Assembly: GCA_964569245.1 (NCBI GenBank)
Contig: CAZMTK010000008.1
Coordinates: forward strand, 1 to 64,000
Origin: JAAYTY01 sp964569245
Lineage (GTDB): Bacteria; Fermentibacterota; Fermentibacteria; Fermentibacterales; Fermentibacteraceae
Length of the DNA stretch: 64,000 nt
Reading direction: 5' to 3'
Under the pieces are notes generated by a model that ran no database searches, was not told where the DNA came from, and was given only the letters and a program-made list of their open reading frames with translations. Positions 31,853 to 40,294 of this stretch are shown here, one piece after another (position 1 is the first letter of the stretch; each line of letters opens with the position of its first letter). Made by a program: the position numbers and the translations under genes.

Positions 31853-32898
31853 GCGGCGAAGTGGCCGTCTATCCCGTGGTCCGGTGGGAATATGTCAAGC
31901 ATGCCGTCCCTGACAAGAACCGGAGGCGCGGGGAATTCGATCCTGCGGAAGCCGGGGTGTCCGGCTTCGAACCACTCCACCTGGAGGATCCCCTCCTCGG
32001 GCTCGAGACTGCAGACCGAATAGACCAGCACTCCTCCGGGCGCGACGCGCGAGGCGGCTCCGTCGAGCAGGCGCCGCTGTCTCTCCACGCACGCCGCCAG
32101 GTGCTCCCCGCTCCATCGCCACCGGGCGTCGCTGCGCCTGCGCAGGATGCCCGTGGCGGTGCACGGCGCATCGACCACGGCCTTCGACACGGATGCGACA
32201 GGAGGAGCAGCGCCGTCCCCTGCAGCCGGGAAGCTCCTTGCCCAGCCCAGCCTGTCGCGGTTGGACAGCCAGGGGGCAAGCCTGCCCGGCGACAAGTCGA
32301 GTGAGACGACAACGTCCGACGTGCAGTCCAGCCAGGCGGTCTTTCCTCCGGGCGAGGCGCACGCCTCCAGAACCACCTTCCCGGGCAGCAAGGCGGCTCC
32401 CCTGCCGACTACCGCCGCGGCCTCGTCCTGGATGTAGCCCCCGTGAAGGGCGTCCAGGTCGGGAGAGCCTTTCCTGTCGAGGATCCTGTACTCCTCGAGG
32501 AACCTGCCTGGAGAGCCCGGTGCAGCAGCGGAGGGAAAGGCCGCGCCGATCGGAGGCACCTCGTTGTCGAAGGCCATCAGCCTCGCGGCTCGGGTCGTTC
32601 CCCACCGAGCCGACCACCTCTCCCAGAGAGATCTCGGGTGAGACAGGCGGACCCAGGGATCGAGGCCTTCGGGCTCGCCCTCGACAGACAGCCTCCTGAG
32701 CACAGCGTTCACGAAGGGGGCAATCCTGCGGTCAACCGCTCCGACCGTCGCCGAGACGGCTGCATGCGCCGGTGTGCCCAGAACAAGCATCTGGGCCGCC
32801 CCTATGCGGAGGGCCGCGAGGGCTTCGGGCTCGAGCCTGGCGAGAGGGCGGGAAGTGACGGGGGACAGTGCGGCGTCCAGCCGTTCGCGCCATACCAC
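31831..32898 (-). CDS. rsmB: 16S rRNA (cytosine-967-C5)-methyltransferase RsmB; N terminus probably extends upstream
   Basis: The protein has a NusB-like N-terminal domain and a Rossmann catalytic domain. VLEACASPGGKTAWL is the SAM motif, DAPCTATGILRR holds one catalytic cysteine and VYSVCSLEPEE the other. From the GTG at 32898 it is 355 residues. However, the same frame remains open upstream to about 33.1 kb, and the codons there encode ARRAAIALLLRGEHPGNLSG and DRALAWRLSREA, clearly the missing start of the NusB domain. That stretch has no ATG, GTG or TTG, so a near-cognate start or a sequence error must be involved. It lies in the hldE-to-rpe run. Confidence 0.92.
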   Translation of the reverse strand: MVWRERLDAALSPVTSRPLARLEPEALAALRIGAAQMLVLGTPAHAAVSATVGAVDRRIAPFVNAVLRRLSVEGEPEGLDPWVRLSHPRSLWERWSARWGTTRAARLMAFDNEVPPIGAAFPSAAAPGSPGRFLEEYRILDRKGSPDLDALHGGYIQDEAAAVVGRGAALLPGKVVLEACASPGGKTAWLDCTSDVVVSLDLSPGRLAPWLSNRDRLGWARSFPAAGDGAAPPVASVSKAVVDAPCTATGILRRRSDARWRWSGEHLAACVERQRRLLDGAASRVAPGGVLVYSVCSLEPEEGILQVEWFEAGHPGFRRIEFPAPPVLVRDGMLDIFPPDHGIDGHFAACWERLN

Positions 32899-33055
32899 GG
32901 CCTCCCTGGAGAGCCTCCAGGCGAGGGCGCGGTCGGCTCCCGACAGGTTCCCGGGATGCTCGCCCCTCAGGAGCAGAGCGATGGCTGCGCGCCGTGCCGC
33001 GGATCCGGCAGATCCCCCAGCGGCAGGCCCTGGACCGGATGGGGAACGGGCCCTT

Positions 33056-33304
33056 TCAGCCCTGCGCGACGTTCTCCACCCTCTCGAGCTCGGGAAAGGC
33101 CTGTTTCAGCGTCCTCTCGACGCTGAACTGAAGCGTGAGAGATGCGAAGGCGCAGCCCGAGCAAGAGCCCTTGAGCCTCACCTTCACCACCTGCCCCTCG
33201 AGCGCTACGAACTCGATGTCTCCGCCGTCCGCCTGGAGAAGGGGCCTTATCCTCTCGATCTCGGAGCGGACGCTTTCCTCGCTCATGACGGGCTTCTCGG
33301 TCAT
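33056..33304 (-). CDS. Nfu-type Fe-S scaffold (NifU C-terminal domain)
   Basis: This 82-residue protein is the NifU C-terminal domain alone: RPLLQADGGDIEFVALEGQVVKVRLKGSCSGC with the cluster-binding CSGC motif and FSVERTLKQAFPE. Such proteins carry [4Fe-4S] clusters to apo-enzymes, useful in a cell with the double-cubane system at 21-25 kb. The ATG at 33304 has AAGGTG upstream. Confidence 0.92.
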   Translation of the reverse strand: MTEKPVMSEESVRSEIERIRPLLQADGGDIEFVALEGQVVKVRLKGSCSGCAFASLTLQFSVERTLKQAFPELERVENVAQG

Positions 33305-33362
33305 TTGCACCTTCCGAGGCCGGCTCGGGCCGGCCGCTGAGTGTGGAACCGACGCACTGCGA

Positions 33363-34946
33363 TTATAACCTGCCGGGAGGACCCGTGTTCCCCTGCATGA
33401 GCCCCGGGAGGTGCGACTCGACAAAGCCTGGATACTCGCTCTCCAGCGCATCCAGCCAGAGCCTCGCCTGCTCCGTCCGCCCTTCGCGGGCTTCGAGCAC
33501 CGCCAGATCCAGCATGGCCTCAGCCCTGTTCAGGCTGATCGAATCCTCCCTGCTCGAAGCCCTCTCTATCGCCTCGAGGAAGAGCTCTCTCGCCTCCTCC
33601 GTACGGCCCTGCTCGCAGTGCGCGAGTGCGTCGTGGAAGGGCATGTTGACGCCGGACCGCTCGACCACGCCTCTCCACGGCATGGAGGCGGCGATGCCGG
33701 CAGCGATCCCGATGGGGGCAAGGGCCAGGCTCCTCCTTCCGAAGCGCACCGCCCTGGCTCCGAGAAGGAGCAGCGCGAACGGGATCAGCGGCAGCCTGAA
33801 CCTTGCGGTCACGAAGAAGGCGACAACTCCGCCCGCCATCAGGAGCAGCCAGGCTGCCAGGAACGCCTCCCGCCTCGTCGGCCTCCCGGCCGCGACGGCC
33901 CCCGGCAATAGCGCCCAGAGGAGAAGCATGGGGATGCCCTGGGGCAGGAGGAGGACGGACAGCAGGGGCGAGTATCTCCTGAGGTAGTATCCGTCGTAGT
34001 TGCAGGGCACTTCCTGGGTCGCGCACATGAGGGCAGCCTTCTTCGCGAGCAGGGCGATCGTCCTGCCGGGAGCCCGCGCGGCCGCCTCGAGAGTCCTCGA
34101 AACCCACCAGGCCGACACTTCCGAGGGTCTCAGACCCGGAGGGGCGAGGGCGACGCTGGCCGCCTCCACGTTGTCCTGGTAGGGGAGCCCGTCCTCCGGC
34201 TGCCGATGCGGCGCCGCAGGGGCGAAGGCCGTGTAGCCGTCCGCCTCCGGCCCGTTGCCTATGTACAGGTTTATGCCGCCCTGGCTCGAGATGACGGTCG
34301 CGGGGTCTCCTGCCAGCGCGTTGACCGCCCAGACGGCCGCGATAGGTGCGAGGAGCAGGGGCCCTGCACGCGCGAGCCTGACCGGCTTGAACGCGAGGAG
34401 GAGCGCGGGGAGGACCGCCAGCGCCCCGGGTCTCGCGATCGCCGCGAAGCCCAGGGCGAGCATTCCCGCAAGGAGCCTGTCCTCGTCGAAGAGCAGGAAA
34501 GAGCCGAGGACAAGCGCTATGTAGAGCGGCTCTATGAGCAGGGTCGAGGAGTATGCGACAGCCGTTCCCCAGAGACCCCAGCAGGCTGCGGCGGCGGCCG
34601 CCGCACCGCGCGGCATCCACCCGGAGGCGATGCGGAACAGAAGCGCGGCGGAAGCGGCGTGCAGGACCGTCGAGAGCAGGGCTCCGGCGGCGACGGAGGG
34701 GCCGGTGAGCGAGTACAGCCCGCCGAGCACCAGCGGATAGAGCGGAGCCCTGAAATACGGGGCGTACGCGGTCAGGTCCCCTGAGGCGATCGAGCAGGCC
34801 CAGGCGTGGTGCCACGCCGCGTCGACGACAGGGTACCGGAACAGAGGGCTCCTCGAGAGCATGACCAGGTTGGAGAGACCGGCGGCGAGGGCGGGGACGG
34901 CGGCCGCTGCGCAGGCGCCCGGAGAAGCCCTGCCCCCCGGGGTCAT
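33363..34946 (-). CDS. Polytopic glycosyltransferase-like membrane protein with C-terminal TPR
   Basis: The protein has 527 residues. About ten hydrophobic segments fill residues 10-440. Between the first ones is YAPYFRAPLYPLVLGGLYSL, similar to the acidic or arginine-bearing first loop of GT-C/PMT-type enzymes (ArnT, GT39/83). A periplasmic loop contains GGINLYIGNGPEADGYTAF. The last 90 residues (EQGRTEEARELFLEAIERA, LDLAVLEAREGRTEQARLWLDALE) are two TPR-like repeats. The classical catalytic Asp pair is not obvious, so the sugar-transferase role is inferred from topology and context (heptose genes upstream). The ATG overlaps the cytidylyltransferase stop (ATGA). Confidence 0.72.
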   Translation of the reverse strand: MTPGGRASPGACAAAAVPALAAGLSNLVMLSRSPLFRYPVVDAAWHHAWACSIASGDLTAYAPYFRAPLYPLVLGGLYSLTGPSVAAGALLSTVLHAASAALLFRIASGWMPRGAAAAAAACWGLWGTAVAYSSTLLIEPLYIALVLGSFLLFDEDRLLAGMLALGFAAIARPGALAVLPALLLAFKPVRLARAGPLLLAPIAAVWAVNALAGDPATVISSQGGINLYIGNGPEADGYTAFAPAAPHRQPEDGLPYQDNVEAASVALAPPGLRPSEVSAWWVSRTLEAAARAPGRTIALLAKKAALMCATQEVPCNYDGYYLRRYSPLLSVLLLPQGIPMLLLWALLPGAVAAGRPTRREAFLAAWLLLMAGGVVAFFVTARFRLPLIPFALLLLGARAVRFGRRSLALAPIGIAAGIAASMPWRGVVERSGVNMPFHDALAHCEQGRTEEARELFLEAIERASSREDSISLNRAEAMLDLAVLEAREGRTEQARLWLDALESEYPGFVESHLPGLMQGNTGPPGRL

Positions 34947-35437
34947 CTGTCCCCGGCGGTCCGGTCCTCGAGGATGGCCGTCGTGGACAGGCCGGGCACG
35001 AGAGGAACCGTTCTGACAGCGCCGCCAGAGGCGATGACGAAGCCGGCGCCGACTATCTCGCGCTCGGAGTAGTCGCCGCCCTTCACCAGGACATCCGGCT
35101 TCATGATCTCGATGAGCTCCAGGGGAGTCGGCTCGTCGAAGCAGGCTACGAGGTCCACCCATCTCATCGCGGAAAGGCACTCGGCCCTGCGCTCGAAGGT
35201 GTTGACAGGTCTCCCCGGACCCTTCAGCTCCCTGACCGACCTGTCGGAGTTCAGGCCGACTACGAGGATGTCTCCCATCGACCTGGCCTCGCGGAGCAGG
35301 CGCACGTGGCCCGCGTGGAGGATGTCGAAGCAGCCGTTCGTGAAGACCAGCCTGCCCCCGGGCGGGAGCATTCTCCTGGCCACCCCGGCCGCCTCAGCGC
35401 CGTCGAGCAGGACGGGAGCCGGATCAGGCGCCGGCAT
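34943..35437 (-). CDS. rfaE2: ADP/CDP-heptose synthase, nucleotidyltransferase half (RfaE2)
   Basis: This 164-residue enzyme joins heptose-1-phosphate to a nucleotide in LPS-core precursor synthesis. VFTNGCFDILHAGHVRLLREARSMGD carries the HxGH nucleotidyltransferase motif, followed by GLNSDRSVRELKGPGRPVN and DVLVKGGDYSE. In Escherichia coli this and the kinase are one fused HldE; here they are separate genes overlapping by 14 bases. Confidence 0.93.
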   Translation of the reverse strand: MPAPDPAPVLLDGAEAAGVARRMLPPGGRLVFTNGCFDILHAGHVRLLREARSMGDILVVGLNSDRSVRELKGPGRPVNTFERRAECLSAMRWVDLVACFDEPTPLELIEIMKPDVLVKGGDYSEREIVGAGFVIASGGAVRTVPLVPGLSTTAILEDRTAGDR

Positions 35438-36416
35438 CTATCTCCCGCAGGATGTCGGCAGGCTTCACCGCGTACACGCCCGGCTCGGCGCAGACAGCCG
35501 CAGCGGCATAGTTGGCCAGCGAGGCGGCGAGGCGCAGCGGCATGCCGGCAGATATGGCCAGGGCCATCACGGAGATGACTGTGTCGCCCGCGCCGGACAC
35601 GTCGAAAACCCTGCGGGCCGCTGTCGGTATGAGAACGGGAGCTCCGCCCTTCTCCACGAGCACCGACCCCTGCTCGCCGAGCGTCAGCAGAACCGCTCCG
35701 GAATCCGTCTCGGAAAGGATCTTCGCCGCGGCCTCGGAGGCCTGTTCGGCATCTCCGATCTCCATGCCTGCGAACCTCGAAGCCTCCGATCTGTTCGGCT
35801 TCAGGAGGCTGCAGCCCCGGTAGGCGCGGAAATTCCTGAACTTCGGGTCAACCGTCACGGGGATTCCGCGACGGGCGGCTGAGGAGATCACTGCGGCCAC
35901 GAGGCCCGGATGGATGCATCCCTTGTCGTAATCCTCGAAGATCACGGCGTCCACGCGGTCGAGAGCCCCCAGCACGGATCGCTCCAGCTCGGCCGCGACC
36001 TCTTGAGCGGCGTGATCCGAGATCTCCCTGTCTATGCGCAGGATCTGCTGGTGCCGGGCCATGATCCGGGTCTTCGTCGTGGTCGGCCTCCCGGGGTCGG
36101 TCAGCACGCAGGAGACGTCTGCCCCTGCGGCCGCGAGGAGGGACACAAGAAGCCGTCCGTGCTCGTCGTCTCCCACCAGCCCGGCGGAGACGGGAAGGCT
36201 TCCCAGCGATCTGATGTTCATCGCGACGTTGGCCGCGCCTCCGGGGAGGCTTCTCTCCCCGTTTCCCGCCAGAGTGACGACGGGTACCGGGGCCTCGGGA
36301 GAGACCCTCTCGACGATCCCCTCGAGGTAGTGATCCAGAATGAGGTCGCCCACGACCAGGACCCTGCGTCCGGCAAGAGCCCCGACGGAAGCGGATGCAT
36401 CCAGTCTCAAGTCCAA
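35424..36416 (-). CDS. rfaE1: Heptose-7-phosphate kinase (RfaE1)
   Basis: This 330-residue PfkB/ribokinase-family enzyme phosphorylates D-glycero-D-manno-heptose-7-phosphate. RRVLVVGDLILDHYLEGIVERVSPEAPVPV and LPGGAANVAMNI are the substrate-binding N terminus, and RVFDVSGAGDTVISVMAL is the C-terminal signature with the catalytic Asp. The start is TTG with GGGGAGGG upstream. It is the first gene of the minus-strand run down to 30.0 kb. Confidence 0.93.
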   Translation of the reverse strand: MDLRLDASASVGALAGRRVLVVGDLILDHYLEGIVERVSPEAPVPVVTLAGNGERSLPGGAANVAMNIRSLGSLPVSAGLVGDDEHGRLLVSLLAAAGADVSCVLTDPGRPTTTKTRIMARHQQILRIDREISDHAAQEVAAELERSVLGALDRVDAVIFEDYDKGCIHPGLVAAVISSAARRGIPVTVDPKFRNFRAYRGCSLLKPNRSEASRFAGMEIGDAEQASEAAAKILSETDSGAVLLTLGEQGSVLVEKGGAPVLIPTAARRVFDVSGAGDTVISVMALAISAGMPLRLAASLANYAAAAVCAEPGVYAVKPADILREIDAGA

Positions 36417-36431
36417 AAGCCCTCCCCGGTC

Positions 36432-36460
36432 TTGACCGGAAGCACCGGCGGGTGCATAGG
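36432..36460 (+). promoter_or_regulatory. Candidate promoter before the DUF3467 gene
   Basis: TTGACC (36432-36437) and CATAGG (36455-36460) are 17 bases apart. The -10 is poor (three of six), so this is tentative; the position 28 bases before the gene is suitable. Confidence 0.35.
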
Positions 36461-36487
36461 TCGAGACGAAGACGCCAGGAGGTGAAG

Positions 36488-36796
36488 ATGCTGAAAACGC
36501 CGCCGCGAATCAACGTCAAGCCCGAGGATGCAGACGGGGAGTACAGCAACATGGCCATCGTCACGTTCTCGAGGGCCGAGTTCGTTCTCGACTTCGCCAG
36601 GATGATGCCGGGCGTCCCGAACGCGAGCCTCAAGGCCAGGGTCATCGTCAGCCCTCAGAGGATAAAGTCGGTGGTCTCGGCCCTGGAGAGCCAGATCAGG
36701 GCCTACGAGCAGAAGTACGGAAAGCTGGAGGAGGCCGACGGACAGACCCCCATCGGCTTCCAGAACCCTGCCGCGGGAGCCTCGGAGGAGCAGTGA
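36488..36796 (+). CDS. DUF3467-family protein
   Basis: This 102-residue soluble protein belongs to the DUF3467 family: DGEYSNMAIVTFSRAEFVLDFARMMPGVPNASLKARVIVSPQRIKSVVSALESQIRAYEQKYG has its conserved N-x-F-x-LDF and RVI-SP-xxK motifs. The function is unknown. The ATG is preceded by an ideal ribosome site (AGGAGGTGA). It is coupled by GTGA to the YbbR-like gene. Confidence 0.88.
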   Translation: MLKTPPRINVKPEDADGEYSNMAIVTFSRAEFVLDFARMMPGVPNASLKARVIVSPQRIKSVVSALESQIRAYEQKYGKLEEADGQTPIGFQNPAAGASEEQ

Positions 36797-37485
36797 CCCC
36801 TGCAGGCAGATCGAGTGGGCTTCCGAGGGGTCTTGTGACGAACGTCCTCTCGATACTGGTTGCACTCGCAGTCTGGATAGCGGCCATCGAGAGCCGCACC
36901 TTCAAGGTGGAGACGCGCCTGCCGGTCATGCCGCCCGATCTCCCCGACAGCTTCGTCATCTCCGGACCGTTGGATCCGGAAAGCGTCACAGCGACCTTCT
37001 CAGGCTCCGGAGCGGGGATTCTCGCCGGTCAGATTTCCGGCCGCCCCTTGGCAGTCGGAACCAGGATCGACAGCCTCCCGTACCGCGATCTCCCGCTGAA
37101 CGCGGTTCTGACACTGGCACCGGACATGATGGCATGGAGGGGGCGTCCCTTCACCCCTCCAGCCGAGGTGTCCTTCAACCCGCCGTCCGTCGTCTGTACG
37201 ATAGACAGGCTCGCATCCGACACCCTCCCGGTCAAGGTGATGGCGGCCGGCAGCGTTCCGGCGAGGTATTTCTGGGCAGCATCGGAGCCCGACCGGGTGA
37301 CGGTCATCGGTCCGTCCGGCGCAATAGCGCTCGCCGACAGCGCAAGGACTCTCGAAGTTCTCCCGGGCCAGCCTCTGCAGATAGTGGGGCTGGCCCCTTG
37401 CGAGGCCTTTTCGGGGAGCGTTCCAGGAGAGGTGAGAGCCTCGTTGACGCCCCCTCTGCCGCTGCTCGAGCTCTCCGACCTGTGA
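36793..37485 (+). CDS. YbbR-like (CdaR-type) domain protein with one membrane anchor
   Basis: This 230-residue protein has an N-terminal membrane helix (LVTNVLSILVALAVWIAAIE), then repeated YbbR-like strands outside the membrane, such as LPVKVMAAGSVPARYFWAASEPDRVTVIGP. In Firmicutes, YbbR proteins (CdaR) control the diadenylate cyclase CdaA, but no cyclase gene is present here. The start is GTG, overlapping the previous stop. Confidence 0.75.
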   Translation: MTPAGRSSGLPRGLVTNVLSILVALAVWIAAIESRTFKVETRLPVMPPDLPDSFVISGPLDPESVTATFSGSGAGILAGQISGRPLAVGTRIDSLPYRDLPLNAVLTLAPDMMAWRGRPFTPPAEVSFNPPSVVCTIDRLASDTLPVKVMAAGSVPARYFWAASEPDRVTVIGPSGAIALADSARTLEVLPGQPLQIVGLAPCEAFSGSVPGEVRASLTPPLPLLELSDL

Positions 37486-37559
37486 CGCCATCCGGGCCGC
37501 CCTTCCCGCTGTGCGACCGTGCGTGCCCGCGCCAGGCCCGTGACGATGCGGCAGGTTGC

Positions 37560-37589
37560 TTGACAGGCGCGAAGGGTCGCCAATAGATT
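37560..37589 (+). promoter_or_regulatory. Promoter before the 315-residue membrane-anchored protein
   Basis: TTGACA (37560-37565) is followed after 18 bases by TAGATT (37584-37589). It stands in a 159-base gap, 55 bases before the ATG at 37645. Confidence 0.5.
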
Positions 37590-37644
37590 CCTCGAAACAT
37601 TCCGAAACCGCTCATCAGGTCAGCGCCTTGGAGGGAAATCCGAC

Positions 37645-38592
37645 ATGAGAGGCAAGCTCCTGGTAAGGGTCCTGATCGTCATTCTGGCCGCCCTGCTCGT
37701 CTTCAGGATCTACGACAGGGTGCAGTCTCACAGGATTCCCAGGGACCTCTGCAGGACTCACATGGAGACGCTCGCATGGGCTGACATCAACTACATGTAT
37801 TCGCACGACGGCGCCATCGCTGAGGATCTGCCTGCTCTCCTCGAGTTCGCCGGCCTCCCCGAGAGCGTGGCTACGTGCCCGACCATCTGGGCGCAGGGAA
37901 TCAGGGACTCGATGTACTTCTACGATCCCAAGCTCGCTCTCGGAAGCCAGTTCGCCATCTCCTGCAACAACCTCGAGAGGCACGGCGGGCTGGTAGGCGG
38001 CTTTGTCGAGAAGGAGTTCCCCGACTCGCTCTTCATGGAGGCCGACTGGGCGTCCACCTTCAGGAGGATGGCCTTCCTGGAGTATGCTGAGATGCGCAGG
38101 ACCGATGTCTCCAGGTCGAACCTCGTCAGGGTGTCCGAGGAGGAGGCAGCATATCTCGGGAACAGGTACCCATCGGTTCTGGAACCCGCCGATCCGGCTG
38201 CGCTCGGCCTGAATCTCGACGAGATGAAGGATCCGCTCGGCGGAGAGTACGTCTTCGAGACCGTCCCGGACACCACCTACGTCTTCTACCAGAATCCGGG
38301 CAGGAGGGGCAGGGCGAGGGGCGATTCGGTCGTAGTCCAGACCTGGAAATTCGTCGGCTATGTCACGTCCGATCCGGAGACTTCGCGAGTGGAGATCTTC
38401 TACCGGCATCCCCTGCGCTTTCCTAGCAGGGCCGAAGGGGCCGGCTCGGGCGACAACGACCGGCTCCTGGTCGTACGCTACTGGGATGTCTCCGATCTGG
38501 GAACCCTCAGAACCGACGAGAGGGAGGTCGACCTCCTCGACCAGAAGACCTGGGATTTCCTCCAGACCCTCGATCTGTCAGAAACCCAGTAG
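37645..38592 (+). CDS. Membrane-anchored protein of unknown function
   Basis: This 315-residue protein has one N-terminal hydrophobic helix (LLVRVLIVILAALLVFRIY) and a long extracytoplasmic part without a recognised domain. It has cysteines at CRTHM, ATCPTIW and ISCNN. The first region after the helix (THMETLAWADINYMYSHDGAIAEDLPALLEFAGLP) recalls the substrate-binding part of pilin-like proteins, and KDPLGGEYVFETVPDTTYVF recalls the C-terminal strand of type II pseudopilins. A pseudopilin-like origin is possible but unproven. It lies between a YbbR-like gene and rpoZ. Confidence 0.7.
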   Translation: MRGKLLVRVLIVILAALLVFRIYDRVQSHRIPRDLCRTHMETLAWADINYMYSHDGAIAEDLPALLEFAGLPESVATCPTIWAQGIRDSMYFYDPKLALGSQFAISCNNLERHGGLVGGFVEKEFPDSLFMEADWASTFRRMAFLEYAEMRRTDVSRSNLVRVSEEEAAYLGNRYPSVLEPADPAALGLNLDEMKDPLGGEYVFETVPDTTYVFYQNPGRRGRARGDSVVVQTWKFVGYVTSDPETSRVEIFYRHPLRFPSRAEGAGSGDNDRLLVVRYWDVSDLGTLRTDEREVDLLDQKTWDFLQTLDLSETQ

Positions 38593-38621
38593 CCGGCACC
38601 TGCGGGCTGCACTCGAGAACA

Positions 38622-38665
38622 GGCCGGAACCAGGGGAGCCCCTGCGTGGTATAGGTGTTCCGGCC
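38622..38665. repeat. Nested inverted repeats before rpoZ
   Basis: GGCCGGAAC (38622-38630) and GTTCCGGCC (38657-38665) form nine perfect pairs. They enclose a second stem, CAGGGG (38631-38636) with CCCCTG (38639-38644), stacked directly on it, and a short single-stranded arm. The structure lies 30 bases after one stop codon and 43 bases before the rpoZ ATG. It could be a terminator without a T run, an attenuator or a protein-binding site. Confidence 0.45.
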
Positions 38666-38707
38666 GCATGATGCTCCCCTGCCGCCCAGGAAAGGACTGA
38701 TGGTGCG

Positions 38708-38917
38708 ATGAAGAGCTTCTTCGACATCGAGGAGAGCGCTGCATCCAGCAGGAACCAGTACCTGCTGGCCAACGCCGCCGCAAAGAGGGTCCGGCACATC
38801 AAGAACGGTGCCCCTGCCGTGGTGGAGTCGCCATCCGACAGGCCCGTGGAAACAGCCTTGGAGGAGATAGCCAGGGGGCTCATCAGGTACAGGCTCCCCG
38901 AGCAGCAGGATCTCTGA
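38708..38917 (+). CDS. rpoZ: RNA polymerase omega subunit
   Basis: This 69-residue protein aligns with RpoZ: SRNQYLLANAAAKRVRHIKNGA matches the conserved helix (S-Y-LV-xA-KRAR-I), and RPVETALEEIARGLIRY the second. Omega helps assemble the beta-prime subunit. The ATG is used with AGGAAAGG a few bases upstream. Confidence 0.85.
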   Translation: MKSFFDIEESAASSRNQYLLANAAAKRVRHIKNGAPAVVESPSDRPVETALEEIARGLIRYRLPEQQDL

Positions 38918-38950
38918 GACTGGAATCGTGAAATGCGGAGGAGTGAATCC

Positions 38951-40150
38951 ATGAGAATCCTTGTGTCTCTGGCAGCTTTCCTTCTCGTTCTCGGAACGGC
39001 CGGCTGCAGGTCTGCCCGCACCGCCAACGGATCCGCCGACACGACGATGGTCCTCGCCACGGTGGGCGACGTGGAGATCACCATGCAGACTCTCCGCAAC
39101 GAGCTGCAGATGATCCCCCCCTATCAGCGGGCCGCGTTCGAGACGCCCGAAGGTCAGAGGACCCTCCTCGACCATCTGGTGGAGAGGGAGCTGCTTCTCC
39201 AGGCCGCCCAGGACGCGGGGCTGGAGGACGACTCGTTCGTCGTCGCCCAGGTAGAGCTCGCCATGCAGCAGGTCGAGTACACACGCCAGCGCGCCCTCAT
39301 CCAGCGCTATTACGAGAACATGGTCGTCGACGCGGTCGCCGTTCCAGACTCCGAGGTCGCAGCGTACTACGAGCAGCACTCCGGGGACATCTACTTCCAG
39401 CCCGCACAGGTGAAGGCTTCGATGATCCTCTGCGAGAGCCCAGAGGAGATGGAGACGGTGCAGGCCGAGCTCGACTCCGGAGCGGGGTTCGACTCCACTG
39501 CCGCGAGGCTGAGCGATCACGCTCCCACGAAGGGACTCGGCGGCGACCTGGGCTGGATCACCGAGTCCAGCCCGCTTCCCTACCTCGGCAGCCAGGAGGA
39601 GATCTCCCAGGCCCTGTTCCAGGCCCCTGTGGGAGGCGTGGTCGGCCCGTTCGACACGGAGCTCGGCTCTGTCATCCTCGAGGTCACGGACAGGACTGAG
39701 GCCGGCCCCAAGCCCTTCGAGGAGGTTCGCGAGTCGATCGTGAACATGCTCAAACCCGGGCTCGTCAACACCCATTTCCGCGACGTGGTGATACCCGGGC
39801 TGAGGGAGCAGTACGGGGTGACCATCAACGAGGACGCCTTCCTGCCGGGCCCCGAGGTCCCTCCCGACTCCCTGATGCAGCTCGCACAGAGCGTCATGGA
39901 GACGGCCCCCGAGCGTGCCATCAGGTACTTCCAGCTGTACCTCGACCGCTTTCCCGACGATCCCAAGGCCTACCAGGCGATGTTCCTGATCGGATTCACA
40001 TATTCCGAGTATCTGCACGACTATGAGAACGCCAGGCAGACCTTCGGGGCGATGGTGCAGAGATTCCCCGATTCCGAGCTGACGGACGACGCCCAGTGGA
40101 TGATCGAGAACATGGAGACCCCGATAGACAGCCTCATACCAACCTCGTAG
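38951..40150 (+). CDS. Parvulin-type peptidyl-prolyl isomerase lipoprotein (SurA/PpiD-like) with TPR tail
   Basis: The protein has 399 residues. It has a lipobox (LVLGTAGC), a SurA-like N-terminal helical chaperone region (PPYQRAAFETPEGQRTLLDHLVERELLLQAA), a PpiC rotamase domain (about residues 150-260, KASMILCESPEEMETVQAELDSG and GGDLGWITESSPLPYL) and a C-terminal TPR-like part. It should help outer-membrane protein folding in the periplasm. GGAGGAG lies 7 bases before this ATG; an ATG at 38933 lacks a site. Confidence 0.88.
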   Translation: MRILVSLAAFLLVLGTAGCRSARTANGSADTTMVLATVGDVEITMQTLRNELQMIPPYQRAAFETPEGQRTLLDHLVERELLLQAAQDAGLEDDSFVVAQVELAMQQVEYTRQRALIQRYYENMVVDAVAVPDSEVAAYYEQHSGDIYFQPAQVKASMILCESPEEMETVQAELDSGAGFDSTAARLSDHAPTKGLGGDLGWITESSPLPYLGSQEEISQALFQAPVGGVVGPFDTELGSVILEVTDRTEAGPKPFEEVRESIVNMLKPGLVNTHFRDVVIPGLREQYGVTINEDAFLPGPEVPPDSLMQLAQSVMETAPERAIRYFQLYLDRFPDDPKAYQAMFLIGFTYSEYLHDYENARQTFGAMVQRFPDSELTDDAQWMIENMETPIDSLIPTS

Positions 40151-40183
40151 GACCGTCGGCGGTTCCGCGTGGTTCGACAGATG

Positions 40184-40222
40184 CGGGGGCCCGGGCGACC
40201 GGGCCCCCGTCCTTGTCGTTGC
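40184..40222 (+). terminator. Rho-independent terminator after the parvulin gene
   Basis: An 11-pair stem (40184-40194 with 40199-40209) closes a GCGA tetraloop and is followed by TCCTTGTCGTT. It ends the run that starts before 37.6 kb. Confidence 0.75.
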
Positions 40223-40294
40223 TCGTGGGCTCCGGGCTCCCGGCCGGCAATATTCCAGAGCGTGTCTCATGAAACCCGGAGGGCAGCTCTACCG

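Noticed and set aside
37486..37644. Small gene between the YbbR-like and membrane-anchored genes
   Set aside because: No frame with a ribosome site; the gap holds a promoter candidate only.
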